A DNA stretch of 64,000 nt from Streptomyces sp. DH-12 (GCF_002899455.1 NZ_PPFB01000001.1:2634501-2698500); one strand, 5' to 3'. Counted from the stretch's first letter, positions 40,879 through 49,574 are shown. Notes: generated from the sequence alone by a model not told the origin. Translations and numbers: made by a program.

Positions 40879-41262
40879 TCAGCCGGCGTCCGGCCACTCC
40901 TCAGGAGGCGGAGGCAGCTTCGGGTCGTCCCGCCGCTCCGCTTGCCGCGCGTTCTCCCCTCGCAGGCTCGTCAACCACGGCCACAGATCCGGCAGCGGCT
41001 GCGCCGGGCAGGCGAGACGGTGCTCGATACGGCACCGCTGGAACTGATCCGGCGGACACACCCCGTAGACCGTCACCCGTCCATCGGACAGCTCGATCCA
41101 CCGATGCTCCGCCGGCACCGTGTGAGCCAGTGGATGCATGTCCGGCTCCAGTAGCACCCAGTCATGCTCGATCGTCGCCACTCGATCCCCCAGCAGCCCG
41201 CAGTACGGGCAGCGGGACTGCCCATCACCCAGCCGCCGCGGCTTCTCTTCTAAAAGCCCCAT
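40879..41262 (-). CDS. DUF6083-like zinc-binding small protein of the AICE
   Basis: The 127-residue protein starts at ATG 41262 (MGLLEEKPRRLGDGQSRCPY) and contains CPYCG, then CRIEH and CPAQPLPD near the C-terminus. This cysteine/histidine pattern suggests a zinc ribbon. The pattern resembles DUF6083 proteins that are common in Streptomyces mobile elements. The C-terminal tail is Pro/Glu-rich. It lies between the tRNA and the integrase gene, and its function is unknown. Confidence 0.65.
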   Translation of the reverse strand: MGLLEEKPRRLGDGQSRCPYCGLLGDRVATIEHDWVLLEPDMHPLAHTVPAEHRWIELSDGRVTVYGVCPPDQFQRCRIEHRLACPAQPLPDLWPWLTSLRGENARQAERRDDPKLPPPPEEWPDAG

Positions 41263-41458
41263 ACCGTGAGAGTCGCCAGCCCGACGGCCCGGGCGTAGAG
41301 CGCGAATCGGACGGAACCCCTGGGGCAACCGTCCGGCAACGAGGCGAGAGACGACGCGGCAGGTGCAACTAGCAACCAATGGCCGACGGCACACGGCCGA
41401 GATACGGCGAAGCCCTCCAGCCCATGCGGGCTGGAGGGCTAACGGCCTACGCGAGTGA

Positions 41459-42832
41459 TCACTCGTACTCGCGCAACAACTCCTCGATCTTGCGGTTGAC
41501 GATCTCCTGCCGTCCGTCGATGCACTTGGCGTAGCGGCTCAGCAGGACCTCCACACTGTTGCCCGCACGTTCGGCGACCTCCGTCGGGTCCACCCCGGAA
41601 TTGAGCCAGGTCGACAGCGCCGAGTGCCGGAGGTCATACGGGCGAGCCGCGAGCGGGGAGGCGACCGCGGCCGGCGGAAGCGCCAGCGCACGGGCCTCCT
41701 GCCAGACGCGGTAGTACGTCGAGGAGCCGACCACTCCCCCGCGTTCGTTGGTGAACAGCCGCCCGTCCTCGGCGGTGCCGAAGGTGTCGAGGTGCTGCCG
41801 GAGGATGGCGACGAGCTGGGGCGGGATGGGTACGCGCCGGACCTCTTCCGCCGGCCGGTTCTTGAGGCCCCGGTCATCGTGGGTCTCACCGGAGTCCGTC
41901 CACTGCTTCCCGACGCTGGGACGCGTCCGATTCAGCAGCACCGTCCCCCAGCCGGCCTCGGGCAGCTTTAGGTCCGCATCGGTGAGGCCGACGGCCTCAG
42001 CCGGACGCAAGGCGCCGTAGTACATGCAGGCGAACAGGCCGACGAGTCGGCGACCACGCGCCCGGCCGTACCCACCGACGTACGAGACCGCAGTCAGCAG
42101 GGAACGGGCCTGCGCGGGATTGGCGACCACCCGGGGATCGACTTCCCCGGCCACCTTCGGTTTCTTCCAGCGGATTCCCGTGATCGGGTTCTCTTTGAAT
42201 TCCCCGAGGTCCACTGCATAGTGCAGTGCGTTGACGAGTGTTCGACGCTTACGCCGGACGGTCTCCGCGGCTGCCGCCGTCCCGTCGAGCTTCAGCTTGA
42301 GCGAATCCAGGACGGCCCTGCCGATCGCGGCGTCACCGAGGTCCGAGAGCGGACGCGACGCTTTGGCCACCCAGTGCAAGGTGTTCGCGATCTCAGTCGG
42401 CAATTCACGCTCGTCCGGGCCGGGGAGGATGAAGGCCCAGTTGCGAAGCGCCCTCCTGATCAGTTCCTCGGACGGCTGCCCCGGGCGCTCGTCGACAAGG
42501 GCCATCGTCACGGCGGTCAGGGCCTCATTGATCCCGTTGCGCGTGTTCGGCGCCGCGTGCGGCCACTTCATGGCGAGGTACTTCAGAGCGAAGGCATACC
42601 AGGTCATCGAGGCCGCCTTCTCGACCATCGAATTGGGCAGGCCCGTCTCTGCGTCGAACTCTTCGCCGGCATGAGCGGCGCGAAGCAACTTGGAACGGTA
42701 GTGTTCCGCAAGCCCCTTGGTACGGAACTGCTCAGAGAACACGTTTCCGGCGACAGTCCACCGGACGTCATAGGACGACTTCTTTGTGTTCCGCTTCCGC
42801 ACGCTCCAGACCTTGACATCGAGAGATCTCAT
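41459..42832 (-). CDS. int: Tyrosine site-specific recombinase (AICE integrase)
   Basis: The 457-residue integrase catalyses recombination between attP and the tRNA gene. An N-terminal arm-binding/SAM-like region precedes the catalytic domain with the first Arg in GALRPAEA, Arg402-His403 in YDLRHSAL, and the nucleophile Tyr434 (LLSRYAKC). The usual His before D-L-R is Tyr here, and the later His/Trp is Asn, variations common in this group. ATG 42832 overlaps the excisionase stop (ATGA), which supports it over the upstream frame. Confidence 0.95.
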   Translation of the reverse strand: MRSLDVKVWSVRKRNTKKSSYDVRWTVAGNVFSEQFRTKGLAEHYRSKLLRAAHAGEEFDAETGLPNSMVEKAASMTWYAFALKYLAMKWPHAAPNTRNGINEALTAVTMALVDERPGQPSEELIRRALRNWAFILPGPDERELPTEIANTLHWVAKASRPLSDLGDAAIGRAVLDSLKLKLDGTAAAAETVRRKRRTLVNALHYAVDLGEFKENPITGIRWKKPKVAGEVDPRVVANPAQARSLLTAVSYVGGYGRARGRRLVGLFACMYYGALRPAEAVGLTDADLKLPEAGWGTVLLNRTRPSVGKQWTDSGETHDDRGLKNRPAEEVRRVPIPPQLVAILRQHLDTFGTAEDGRLFTNERGGVVGSSTYYRVWQEARALALPPAAVASPLAARPYDLRHSALSTWLNSGVDPTEVAERAGNSVEVLLSRYAKCIDGRQEIVNRKIEELLREYE

Positions 42833-43014
42833 GCGGCCGACTCCAACTGCCGCAGCCAGTTCCGGAAGTCGCTTCGCCACACCCGCAGTTCACCGTTGGG
42901 CAGCTTGAAAGCGGCCGGCCCCTGCCCAAGCTCCCGCCACCTGTAAAAGGTCCGCCGAGAGACACCTCCGAGCTCCTCAAGGATCTGCGGAACAGTCATC
43001 AGCTCGTCTTTCAC
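42829..43014 (-). CDS. xis: Excisionase / MerR-type helix-turn-helix protein
   Basis: The 61-residue protein is a single winged HTH of the excisionase type (TVPQILEELGGVSRRTFYRW). It directs the integrase toward excision. It starts at a GTG one base after the rep stop and overlaps int by four bases, so rep, xis and int are co-translated. Confidence 0.92.
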   Translation of the reverse strand: MKDELMTVPQILEELGGVSRRTFYRWRELGQGPAAFKLPNGELRVWRSDFRNWLRQLESAA

Positions 43015-43015
43015 G

Positions 43016-44380
43016 TCAGACTCCCTCCAGTGCGGATAGCTCTTCGCGGGCGGTCTCGCGGTTGTGTTGCAGGTCGCGGGCGATGCTGGCGGCGAGGACG
43101 GATTCGCCGGGGGTGTGGCCGTGTCCGGCGTACTGCCAGTCGGCGAGGACGAGGACGGTGTCCGGCTCCTGGTCGTCGAGGCCGAGGGCGGCGTGTTCCT
43201 GGGCGGCGCGGTAGTCGGCGCGAGCCTGACGGAGTTCGCCGAGGGTGGTGGAGTAGCGGCGGGACTTGGTGGAGAAGTGGCCGCGGAAGCCGAGCATGTG
43301 AGCCCAGGCCCACAGCCGTCGGTCCGGGTAGAGCGGGTCGAGCGTCTTACAGGCTTCGATCAGGCGGCGGGTGTGGTCGGGGACCTGGTGGCGGTCGAGC
43401 TCGGAGAGCTCCCCGATGCGGCGGTCCAGAGTGCCGGTGTTCTCGGCCACCTTGGTGGCGTACTTGGCGACGTAGGAAGCGACCGCCTGTTCGGTGATGT
43501 CGGAGCCGTCTCCGAACGCCTTGACGGGCCGGACGTCGAGCTGGGTACCCCAGCGGAAGGTCCGGGCCGGTTGGTCTTCGGCGGCCGGGACGGAGACCGA
43601 GGTGTAGGAGTGCGCGGCGGCGGCGCGGATCGCGTCGGCGAGCAGTTGCACGGTGGCCCAGGACGGCGGCGGGGTGTCTGGGCCGTCGGGTCCGTCGAGG
43701 CGGATCACGGCGTGGAAGTGCAGGGCGCCGCGTTTCTGGAACTCGGCGACCTTGCCGTACGACAACCTGGCGCGCTCTTTCAGCTCGCGCTGGGTGAGGC
43801 CGGCGCGGGCGGCGATCTCGCGGCGGAGCCGGTTGGTGAATCGTTGCCAGAGCTGCCCCGCGTGGTTGTTGAACAGCACCGCGCCCGCGTAGTCGTACGT
43901 CGCCGGGTCGAGGGCGGTACCCAGTTCCGGAGCGTCAGGGGCGTGCCGTACTCCGCAGCGGCAGACGCCACGGTCGGGCCGGTTGTGGACCGGGCCGAAC
44001 GAGGGTGCGGTGAGGGTGGTGAAGACGCGCGGGTGATCGCGGACGGTGGCGGGGATGTCGCGGCGGTCGTCACCGGCGAGGCCCGCGCGGATGAGGTGGT
44101 AGGTGTCGCCCGCGTAGGTCCAGGCACAGGAGGGGCAGCGGGAGGCACGGCGGTTGCCGCAGGCGAGGCGGAGACGGCCGCCCGGCTCGCCCTCGGTGGA
44201 GTAGTGGTGCAGGGTCTCGCCGGTGGTCTTGTCCTTGTGCACGACCCAGCCGGTCAGGTGGATGGGGTCGGCGCAGCCACCGGTGCGGCGTATCTGTTCT
44301 TCCCAGCGGTGGTAGTCGACGGCCGAAGCCACCCTCAGCAGGTCGCCGAGGGTGGTCGGGTCGAGCAGCGTCTCAGGCAC
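43016..44380 (-). CDS. repSA: Rolling-circle replication initiator (RepSA-like)
   Basis: The 454-residue initiator nicks the origin of the excised circle. The HUH metal-binding motif is RGALHFHAVIRLD, and a candidate nicking tyrosine lies in ASYVAKYATK. An N-terminal zinc-ribbon-like CGNRRASRCPSCAW resembles RepSA of pSAM2. GTG 44380 overlaps the preceding small gene by eight bases. It heads the rep-xis-int operon core. Confidence 0.92.
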   Translation of the reverse strand: MPETLLDPTTLGDLLRVASAVDYHRWEEQIRRTGGCADPIHLTGWVVHKDKTTGETLHHYSTEGEPGGRLRLACGNRRASRCPSCAWTYAGDTYHLIRAGLAGDDRRDIPATVRDHPRVFTTLTAPSFGPVHNRPDRGVCRCGVRHAPDAPELGTALDPATYDYAGAVLFNNHAGQLWQRFTNRLRREIAARAGLTQRELKERARLSYGKVAEFQKRGALHFHAVIRLDGPDGPDTPPPSWATVQLLADAIRAAAAHSYTSVSVPAAEDQPARTFRWGTQLDVRPVKAFGDGSDITEQAVASYVAKYATKVAENTGTLDRRIGELSELDRHQVPDHTRRLIEACKTLDPLYPDRRLWAWAHMLGFRGHFSTKSRRYSTTLGELRQARADYRAAQEHAALGLDDQEPDTVLVLADWQYAGHGHTPGESVLAASIARDLQHNRETAREELSALEGV

Positions 44381-44558
44381 CAGCGCCCTCCCGGACGCGG
44401 CGGGCGGTGACGGTGCCGGTGCCGTGGCAGACCGGGCAGTGAGCGGTGATGGTGCGCAGGTGCCCGCGCGGGTCACGGCCGCCGATGGTGACGGCGACGG
44501 AGGCGAAGCCGTCGCAGGCCGGGCAGATACGCGACGCGGGCGGGGTGTGCTGGGTCAT
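44373..44558 (-). CDS. Small DnaJ-type zinc-finger-like protein
   Basis: The 61-residue protein has two CxxCxG knuckles, CPACDG and CPVCHGTG, resembling one half of the DnaJ central zinc domain. Its ATG 44558 follows a GGAACC purine stretch, and its end overlaps rep. Such small proteins are common before AICE rep genes; the function is unknown. Confidence 0.7.
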   Translation of the reverse strand: MTQHTPPASRICPACDGFASVAVTIGGRDPRGHLRTITAHCPVCHGTGTVTARRVREGAGA

Positions 44559-44603
44559 GATGGTGGTTCCTTTCGATTGCGGTTGGAAGGAACGGCCCCG
44601 GGT

Positions 44604-45271
44604 GGCGGCGTGCTTGGCGGCTTGTGCGCCACCCGGCGGCCGGTCAGCGAGAGAGGCGTGAGCCCCGGCGACCACGGCCCTTGGCCGCGTACATGGCCGC
44701 GTCGGCGGCGGCGAGGGCATCGGTCAGCAGCGGCACCGGCAGCTCGGCGAGGCGGCAGACGCCGACCGACGCGGCCAGCGGCAGCGAAACGCCGTTGTAG
44801 GGCAGCGGCCGGTGGAGTGCGGTGGTGAGCGCGTCGAGGTCGACGGCGGCCAGGTCCTGGACGACGGCGACGAACTCGTCCCCGCCCAGGCGACCGGCGG
44901 TGCCGTGACGGCCGCACCAGGTGCGCAGGCGATCGGCGGTGGCGATGAGCGCGGCGTCCCCGGCGGCGTGGCCGTGGGTGTCGTTGAGGGTCTTGAAGTG
45001 GTCGAGGTCGACCAGGAGGACGGCGGCGGCCGGGTGCCGGCGGATGCAGTGTTCGGCGCGGGTGGTCCAACCGGCGCGAGTGTGCAGACCGGTCAGCGGG
45101 TCACGGCGGGCGGCGGCGAGCCGGTGGGTGAGGATGCCCCCGTGCACGGCCCAGCCCAGTAACGGCACCAGGGCGGCGGCTATCTGCAGGTCCATGAGCG
45201 TTCCCTTCGGTGACGGCGGTTGGCGAGGTACGGGGTCCCGGAAGGCGGCGGCGTGCTTGGCGGCTTGTGCG
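44604..45271. repeat. 25-bp direct repeats bracketing the GGDEF gene
   Basis: GGCGGCGTGCTTGGCGGCTT plus GTGCG is present at 44604-44628 and 45247-45271. One copy is just after the GGDEF stop and the other just before its start. Both lie in hairpin-forming intergenic sequence next to a gene stop (CCGGTCAG). Confidence 0.85.
44644..45195 (-). CDS. GGDEF-domain diguanylate cyclase-like protein of the AICE
   Basis: The 183-residue protein has a short hydrophobic N-terminus (AAALVPLLGWAVHGG) and a full GGDEF domain: RDPLTGLHTR (31-40), metal-binding Asp63 and Asp65 (LVDLDHFKTLND), and an intact GGDEF at 104-108. The product-inhibition I-site is R-x-x-T (96-99), not R-x-x-D, so feedback control may be lost. 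It would make c-di-GMP, which in Streptomyces acts through BldD and WhiG-RsiG to hold off sporulation. Its flanking 25-bp repeats mark it as a module within the element. Confidence 0.88.
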   Translation of the reverse strand: MDLQIAAALVPLLGWAVHGGILTHRLAAARRDPLTGLHTRAGWTTRAEHCIRRHPAAAVLLVDLDHFKTLNDTHGHAAGDAALIATADRLRTWCGRHGTAGRLGGDEFVAVVQDLAAVDLDALTTALHRPLPYNGVSLPLAASVGVCRLAELPVPLLTDALAAADAAMYAAKGRGRRGSRLSR

Positions 45272-45287
45272 TCGCCACCGGGACCGG

Positions 45288-45605
45288 TCAGTGGCGGTGC
45301 TGGGAGGCCAGCAGCGAGCGCAGGACGACGGCGCAGACGGCGACCGAGGCGGCGGTGATGGCGACGGCCAGGAGCATGGAGACCAGGACGGCGCCGACGA
45401 CCAGGACCACGGCGGTGCCGCCGCCGACCAGGGCGAGCGCGGTGCCGGGGGTGAGCTGGACCGTGGGACGGGCGGGGCCAGCGACCGAGGCCGGGGTGGG
45501 CGGCGAAACCGAGGTGCCCGGGGTGATGGTGGTCGGCTCCACCACGGCGGGAGGGGTGACCGTGCCGGTGGGCTGGGGCATGGTCGGGAGCTTGGGCCGG
45601 AACAT
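45288..45605 (-). CDS. Spd-like small membrane protein
   Basis: The 105-residue protein has a Pro/Thr-rich N-terminal half and a hydrophobic C-terminal half (ALALVGGGTAVVLVVGAVLV and following helix). Position between tra and rep and small membrane character fit the plasmid-spread (Spd) proteins that mediate intramycelial transfer. No catalytic motif. Confidence 0.7.
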   Translation of the reverse strand: MFRPKLPTMPQPTGTVTPPAVVEPTTITPGTSVSPPTPASVAGPARPTVQLTPGTALALVGGGTAVVLVVGAVLVSMLLAVAITAASVAVCAVVLRSLLASQHRH

Positions 45606-45617
45606 GAGCGGGTCTCC

Positions 45618-45773
45618 TTACTTGACGGCGGTGTCGATGACCGGGGACAGGAGGCTGTCGGCGAGGAGGTAGCCGCCGAGCAGCAGCACCAGGACCAGCC
45701 AGAGCGGCGGACGGATGAGCTTGACGCCGAGCCAGCCGACGACGACCAGGGCGAACCAGAGGGGGACATCCAT
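45618..45773 (-). CDS. Spd-like membrane peptide
   Basis: The 51-residue product MDVPLWFALVVVGWLGVKLI... is almost wholly two membrane helices. ATG 45773 is followed by a compact reading frame that ends 12 bases before the next spd gene. It is consistent with a small spread protein. Confidence 0.65.
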   Translation of the reverse strand: MDVPLWFALVVVGWLGVKLIRPPLWLVLVLLLGGYLLADSLLSPVIDTAVK

Positions 45774-45784
45774 GGGGTGGCCTC

Positions 45785-45976
45785 CTAGCGGACCTTGCAG
45801 CGGTGGGTGCGGGCGGCGAGCTGGGCGGCGGACTGGCTGGAGTAGTCGGCGGACCAGCCGCAACCGTCCGAGCTGCACACGGCGGCGTGCTTGGTGGTGC
45901 CGTTGCGATCGCGGTGGGTGCCGATCTGCACCGGGCCGATCCGCATCACGGAGTGGAAGAAGTCGCGGGCAGGCAT
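45785..45976 (-). CDS. Mobile-element transfer protein (SpdA-like)
   Basis: The 63-residue protein reads MPARDFFHSVMRIGPVQIGT and then has Cys residues in AAVCSSDGCGW and THRCKV, a small zinc-binding pattern. I recognise it as the short transfer protein found in pSAM2-like elements. It is co-directional with its neighbours. Confidence 0.75.
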   Translation of the reverse strand: MPARDFFHSVMRIGPVQIGTHRDRNGTTKHAAVCSSDGCGWSADYSSQSAAQLAARTHRCKVR

Positions 45977-45995
45977 GACGGGGTCTCCTCTCGGG

Positions 45996-46664
45996 TCAGG
46001 TGAGCTGGGCGGCGATGGCGTCCGCGAGCTGGGGCGGGACGCCGAGGCGGGCGCGGAGGGTGTCAGTGTCGATCCGGGAGCCGGTGCGGTGCTGGTGGTC
46101 GGCGGCGACCTTGCGGGCGTGGTCGACCAGCGCGGCCGGGACCGGCACCACCGGACGGGGCTTCGCGGTGGGCAGGGCCGGGGCTTCCTCGGCCGCCGGG
46201 ACCGCTACGGCTTGAGGTTCCGGGTCCGGCTCAGCAGCGGTGACCGGTTCGGGCTCATGCTCCGGGTCCGGGGCGGAGGGTGCCGGCGCTTCCGGCTCCT
46301 GCCGAGTGGGTGAGTGGGCGAGGAGGGTGCCACCCATGAAGGCCAGGGCGGGCCAGGCGGCGACGAGGATGCGCAGCCAGGCCGGGACGTCGTCCAGGTC
46401 GAGGAGTCCGGCGGTGGCGACGTTCGCGCCGAGCGAGGCGACCAGGGCGATGAGGAACCAGCACCAGGCGAGCCGGGACGGCCCGTCCGTGCGCAGTCGA
46501 CGCCAGGCGGCGACCAGGAGCAGGTCGACCGAGACCGGGTAGGCCCAGGCCTTCCAACCGTCCTGTCCGGCAGCGGCGGCGAGGTCGTGCAGGTGCGCGA
46601 AGGACAGCGCCCCGGCGATGACGGCCTGGACCAGGACGGCGTCGACGCGGAGGCGGGCCATCAC
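45996..46664 (-). CDS. DUF2637-type membrane protein of the spread module
   Basis: The 222-residue protein has four membrane helices in the first 115 residues (including AWYWF-like WCWFLIALVASLGANVATAG), a Pro/Glu/Ala-rich linker, and a C-terminal winged-helix-like domain (HARKVAADHQHRTGSRIDTD). This is the typical DUF2637 SpdB layout of AICEs. Its GTG start overlaps the stop of the preceding gene (GTGA). Confidence 0.8.
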   Translation of the reverse strand: MMARLRVDAVLVQAVIAGALSFAHLHDLAAAAGQDGWKAWAYPVSVDLLLVAAWRRLRTDGPSRLAWCWFLIALVASLGANVATAGLLDLDDVPAWLRILVAAWPALAFMGGTLLAHSPTRQEPEAPAPSAPDPEHEPEPVTAAEPDPEPQAVAVPAAEEAPALPTAKPRPVVPVPAALVDHARKVAADHQHRTGSRIDTDTLRARLGVPPQLADAIAAQLT

Positions 46665-46864
46665 GGCTGCCCTCCCGGGTACTGGGGGCCGTCGGTGGGG
46701 TCGTAGCCGGGCGGGAAGATGCCGGGCGGGGGTTCGGGGAGGGAGACGGCCAGGGAGGGGCCGATGGCGTCGACGAAGGCGGAGTCGGCGCCCAAGGTGT
46801 GGGCGTACAGGGCCAGGGCGCTGAGCAGCTGCACCGTGCGGTTGAAGTCCTCGCGGGTGTCCAC
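46661..46864 (-). CDS. Small AICE protein, unknown function
   Basis: The 67-residue protein starts at GTG 46864, which has GGAGGT six bases upstream; an upstream ATG at 46888 lacks this. One amphipathic helix (FNRTVQLLSALALYAHTLGA) is followed by a Pro-rich tail. It sits between tra and the DUF2637 gene. No family is recognised. Confidence 0.6.
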   Translation of the reverse strand: MDTREDFNRTVQLLSALALYAHTLGADSAFVDAIGPSLAVSLPEPPPGIFPPGYDPTDGPQYPGGQP

Positions 46865-46944
46865 GGGTGCACCTCCGGTTTCTGGCATGGCAGGGGTAGG
46901 GACTTGGCGCGAAGCGGTCGCGCCGACCGATCAGGTGGTGTGGC

Positions 46945-48300
46945 TCAGGCAGCGGCCGGGGCGGACTCGACTGCCGGGGCCGGAACCGGTGTGAGGGTGC
47001 CGAGCGCGGGCCGGAACGGGGCGAGGGCGGGAAGGTCCGGGGTCAGGTCGGCGTGCCGGTTGCAGATGTTCACGGCCTGCCGCAGCGAGGTGTGCGGGGC
47101 GCGGATGCGGGCCCAGCCGCCGGTTGAGTCGCCGGTGATGGCGACGCCGGGGGTGTCGGTGGGGATCTGAATCGCGGCGAGGACGGCGTCCGGGGCGATG
47201 TCGCCGAGGGCCATGTTCGCCGAGGATTCGTCGTTGACGCGGTGGGCGGTGCGGCCGGTGAGCTGGGCGCGGAGCATGGTGATGCCCTTGCCGAGTTCGG
47301 AGCCGAAGCGCTGCCCGCAGATCTCCAGGTAGATGCCGGCCGCGCGGCCGAGCTGGGCGAGCCGGGCCAGGGCAGTGATGATGCGGTCCCGCCGCTTCTC
47401 CTCCTCCTTGGTCGCGAAGAGGGCGAGTTCGGCGACCTCGTCGACCAGGACCACGATGGGCACCGGCCGCAGGTGTTCGGGCAGGTCCCAGATGTCGGCG
47501 GCGATCTCCGCATCCGGCACGTCAGCGGTGATCCGCTGCTCGGCCCGGATGAGCTGGTAGACGTCCTCCATGTGGGACACCAGCGCGTCGAGGAGTTCAG
47601 CGGCGGTGTCGGGGTCGTCGGCGAGTGCGGAGAACCGGCGGGCCAGCGGGAACAGCTCGACACCCTGCTTGCAGTCGATGCCGACCAAGGCGACGTGCTG
47701 CGGCGCGAGGGCGGCGACGAGGTTGCGCTGATAGACTGACTTCCCGGACTCCGTAGCCCCCAGGGTGAGGGCGTGCGGAACGGCTCGGTAGTCGCGGTAG
47801 TGGACGGCCCCGTCTTCACGCAGGGCAACCGGGACCCGCATCGGTCGGGTGTCGGCCACGGCAGGCATCTGCACACGCTTGAGCACGTCGTAACCGGTCA
47901 TGCGCAGCTCGACCACACCCGAGCGCAGCTCACGAGAAGTCACGCCGTACATGGCGAACGAGTGTCGTAGCCGATCACATGAGGCGGCCACGTCGAAGGC
48001 GTCCTGACCGGGGCGGAGCTTGAGCCGGAGCACCAGGCCGGTCCGGGTCACTCGGAACCGCAGGATGCGCGGGGCACGGGGTCCGGGAACGGGGCGGTTC
48101 GTCATCCGGGCCAGCGCCAGTCGCCAGCAAGGGGCCGGGACGGTGAGGCCGCAGGCGTCCATGACCGAGCCATAGCGGACCAGGACCCGCAGCGCGGCGA
48201 GGGTGACCCCGAAGGTCAGCCAGTACCAGGCGGGGCGCCGCCACCGCAGGAGACCCGCGGCGGCGACGACCAGCACCAGAGCGACGATCAGCCACGTCAT
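46945..48300 (-). CDS. traSA: FtsK/SpoIIIE-type DNA translocase (TraSA/TraB)
   Basis: The 451-residue translocase pumps double-stranded element DNA between hyphae. Two N-terminal membrane helices (about 3-19 and 24-40) are followed by a RecA-like motor with Walker A GATESGKS (181-188) and Walker B PIVVLVDEVAEL. The C-terminal winged helix begins about residue 380. It is three bases after the 117-residue gene and forms the transfer operon. Confidence 0.93.
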   Translation of the reverse strand: MTWLIVALVLVVAAAGLLRWRRPAWYWLTFGVTLAALRVLVRYGSVMDACGLTVPAPCWRLALARMTNRPVPGPRAPRILRFRVTRTGLVLRLKLRPGQDAFDVAASCDRLRHSFAMYGVTSRELRSGVVELRMTGYDVLKRVQMPAVADTRPMRVPVALREDGAVHYRDYRAVPHALTLGATESGKSVYQRNLVAALAPQHVALVGIDCKQGVELFPLARRFSALADDPDTAAELLDALVSHMEDVYQLIRAEQRITADVPDAEIAADIWDLPEHLRPVPIVVLVDEVAELALFATKEEEKRRDRIITALARLAQLGRAAGIYLEICGQRFGSELGKGITMLRAQLTGRTAHRVNDESSANMALGDIAPDAVLAAIQIPTDTPGVAITGDSTGGWARIRAPHTSLRQAVNICNRHADLTPDLPALAPFRPALGTLTPVPAPAVESAPAAA

Positions 48301-48303
48301 GGC

Positions 48304-48657
48304 TCAGGCCGCCTTCGAGGCCGCGTCTGCAGCGGTCAGCGAGGTCACCGCGACCGCGCGGAAGGCGATGCCGTGCCGCTTCTGGCCGTTGAACTCGTTC
48401 TCCCACGGCGAGGCGACCAGGCCGGTCAGGACCACCGGAGTGCCCATGGCCAGGTCCTCGGAGACGCCGGACTGCGGGACGGTGAGCTTGAGGATCTCCA
48501 CCTCGTCGGGCGTGGAGAACATGACCTCCACGACCATGAGGGTGGCACCGTCCTTGTCGAGGGCGATCTCACCGGTCCGGCGATCCTTCACCTTGGGCTG
48601 AGGGGCCTTGGCGACCATCACGGTGGCGTTGGCGGTGTCCACGGGGATCTGACGCAT
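48304..48657 (-). CDS. SCO3933-family AICE regulatory protein
   Basis: The 117-residue protein (MRQIPVDTANATVMVAKAPQ...) is an OB-fold-like beta-rich protein I associate with the SCO3933 family located just before tra in AICEs. It starts the leftward transfer operon, three bases ahead of tra. Its exact role is unknown. Confidence 0.75.
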   Translation of the reverse strand: MRQIPVDTANATVMVAKAPQPKVKDRRTGEIALDKDGATLMVVEVMFSTPDEVEILKLTVPQSGVSEDLAMGTPVVLTGLVASPWENEFNGQKRHGIAFRAVAVTSLTAADAASKAA

Positions 48658-48750
48658 CGTCTTGTCTCCTGTTGCTGTGAGGTGTTGACCGACATCCCGT
48701 CGGTGAGATCAGGAGACCGTGAGAACTGGTGGACGCATCACCGCCCGTAT

Positions 48751-48789
48751 GGACGTTTGGGGACGTCTGAGCTACCGTCAAAACGTCCC
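48751..48789. promoter_or_regulatory. Candidate operator for the divergent AICE regulator
   Basis: Between the divergent genes, GGACGTTT (48751-48758) and GGGACGTC (48760-48767) are followed by the inverted AAACGTCC (48781-48788). Three copies of a GGACGT half-site lie within 39 bp, 27 bases before the XRE regulator start. This fits an autoregulated operator for the leftward transfer operon and the rightward regulator. Confidence 0.55.
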
Positions 48790-48814
48790 TAGCCGTCCGA
48801 GTGAAGGGCACGTC

Positions 48815-49546
48815 ATGGCGAACGAGCGTCTGCGCGCGGCGATTTCAGCGAAGGGCGAGACGATCCAGTCCGTTGCCGAGCACGTCGGAGTGGACCCCAA
48901 GAGCGTCGAGCGGTGGATCACCACCGGCCGCACTCCGCACCGCGGGCACCGCTGGAAGGCGGCGAGCTTCCTCGGGGTCGACGAGGTCTACGTCTGGCCG
49001 TCCGTGGAGAAGCAGGCGGAGAAGGCCAGTACGTCCGAGCTGATCACGTACTACCCGCACCGTGGCGCGGTGCCCGCCCCTCTCTGGTCATCCCTGATCG
49101 AGAAGGCGACGGACCAGGTCGACATCCTCGTGTACGCCGGACTCTTCCTCTTCGACAGCAACCCGGACCTGCCCGACCAACTGGCCGAGAAGGCGAAGGC
49201 CGGCGCCCAGGTCCGCATCCTGCTCGGCGATCCCGACTCCGAAGCGGTCCGCCAGCGCGGCGAAGAGGAGGGCATCGGCGGTGACCTGGCCGCACGTGCC
49301 CGGATCACCCGGCGCTACCTCGAGCCCGCCATGTCGACGCCCGGCGTCGAAGTCCGGCTGCACGACACGATCCTCTACAACTCGATCTACCGGTTCGACG
49401 AGGACGTTCTCGTGAACCCGCACGTCCTCGGAGCTCCCGCCGGCCAGAACCCGGTGATGCACTTCCGGTACCTCCCCGGAGCGCGAACCTTCCGGCACTA
49501 CATGCGGAGCTTCGACTATGCATGGGAGCGGGGCCGGGAGGCGTAA
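48815..49546 (+). CDS. XRE-type regulator with C-terminal DUF5919-like domain
   Basis: The 243-residue protein has an N-terminal HTH (about 5-60, AAISAKGETIQSVAEHVGVD) and a C-terminal domain with DQVDILVYAGLFLFD, AQVRILLGDP and ILYNSIYRFDEDVLVN. The C-terminal pattern is like a PLD-type fold without HKD residues, and I associate it with DUF5919. The layout suggests a regulator that senses a small ligand. ATG 48815 follows AAGGG by six bases. It is the first rightward gene, before the Nudix gene. Confidence 0.8.
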   Translation: MANERLRAAISAKGETIQSVAEHVGVDPKSVERWITTGRTPHRGHRWKAASFLGVDEVYVWPSVEKQAEKASTSELITYYPHRGAVPAPLWSSLIEKATDQVDILVYAGLFLFDSNPDLPDQLAEKAKAGAQVRILLGDPDSEAVRQRGEEEGIGGDLAARARITRRYLEPAMSTPGVEVRLHDTILYNSIYRFDEDVLVNPHVLGAPAGQNPVMHFRYLPGARTFRHYMRSFDYAWERGREA

Positions 49547-49574
49547 CAGGCCCCGGACGTGCAACGCTGAACAC

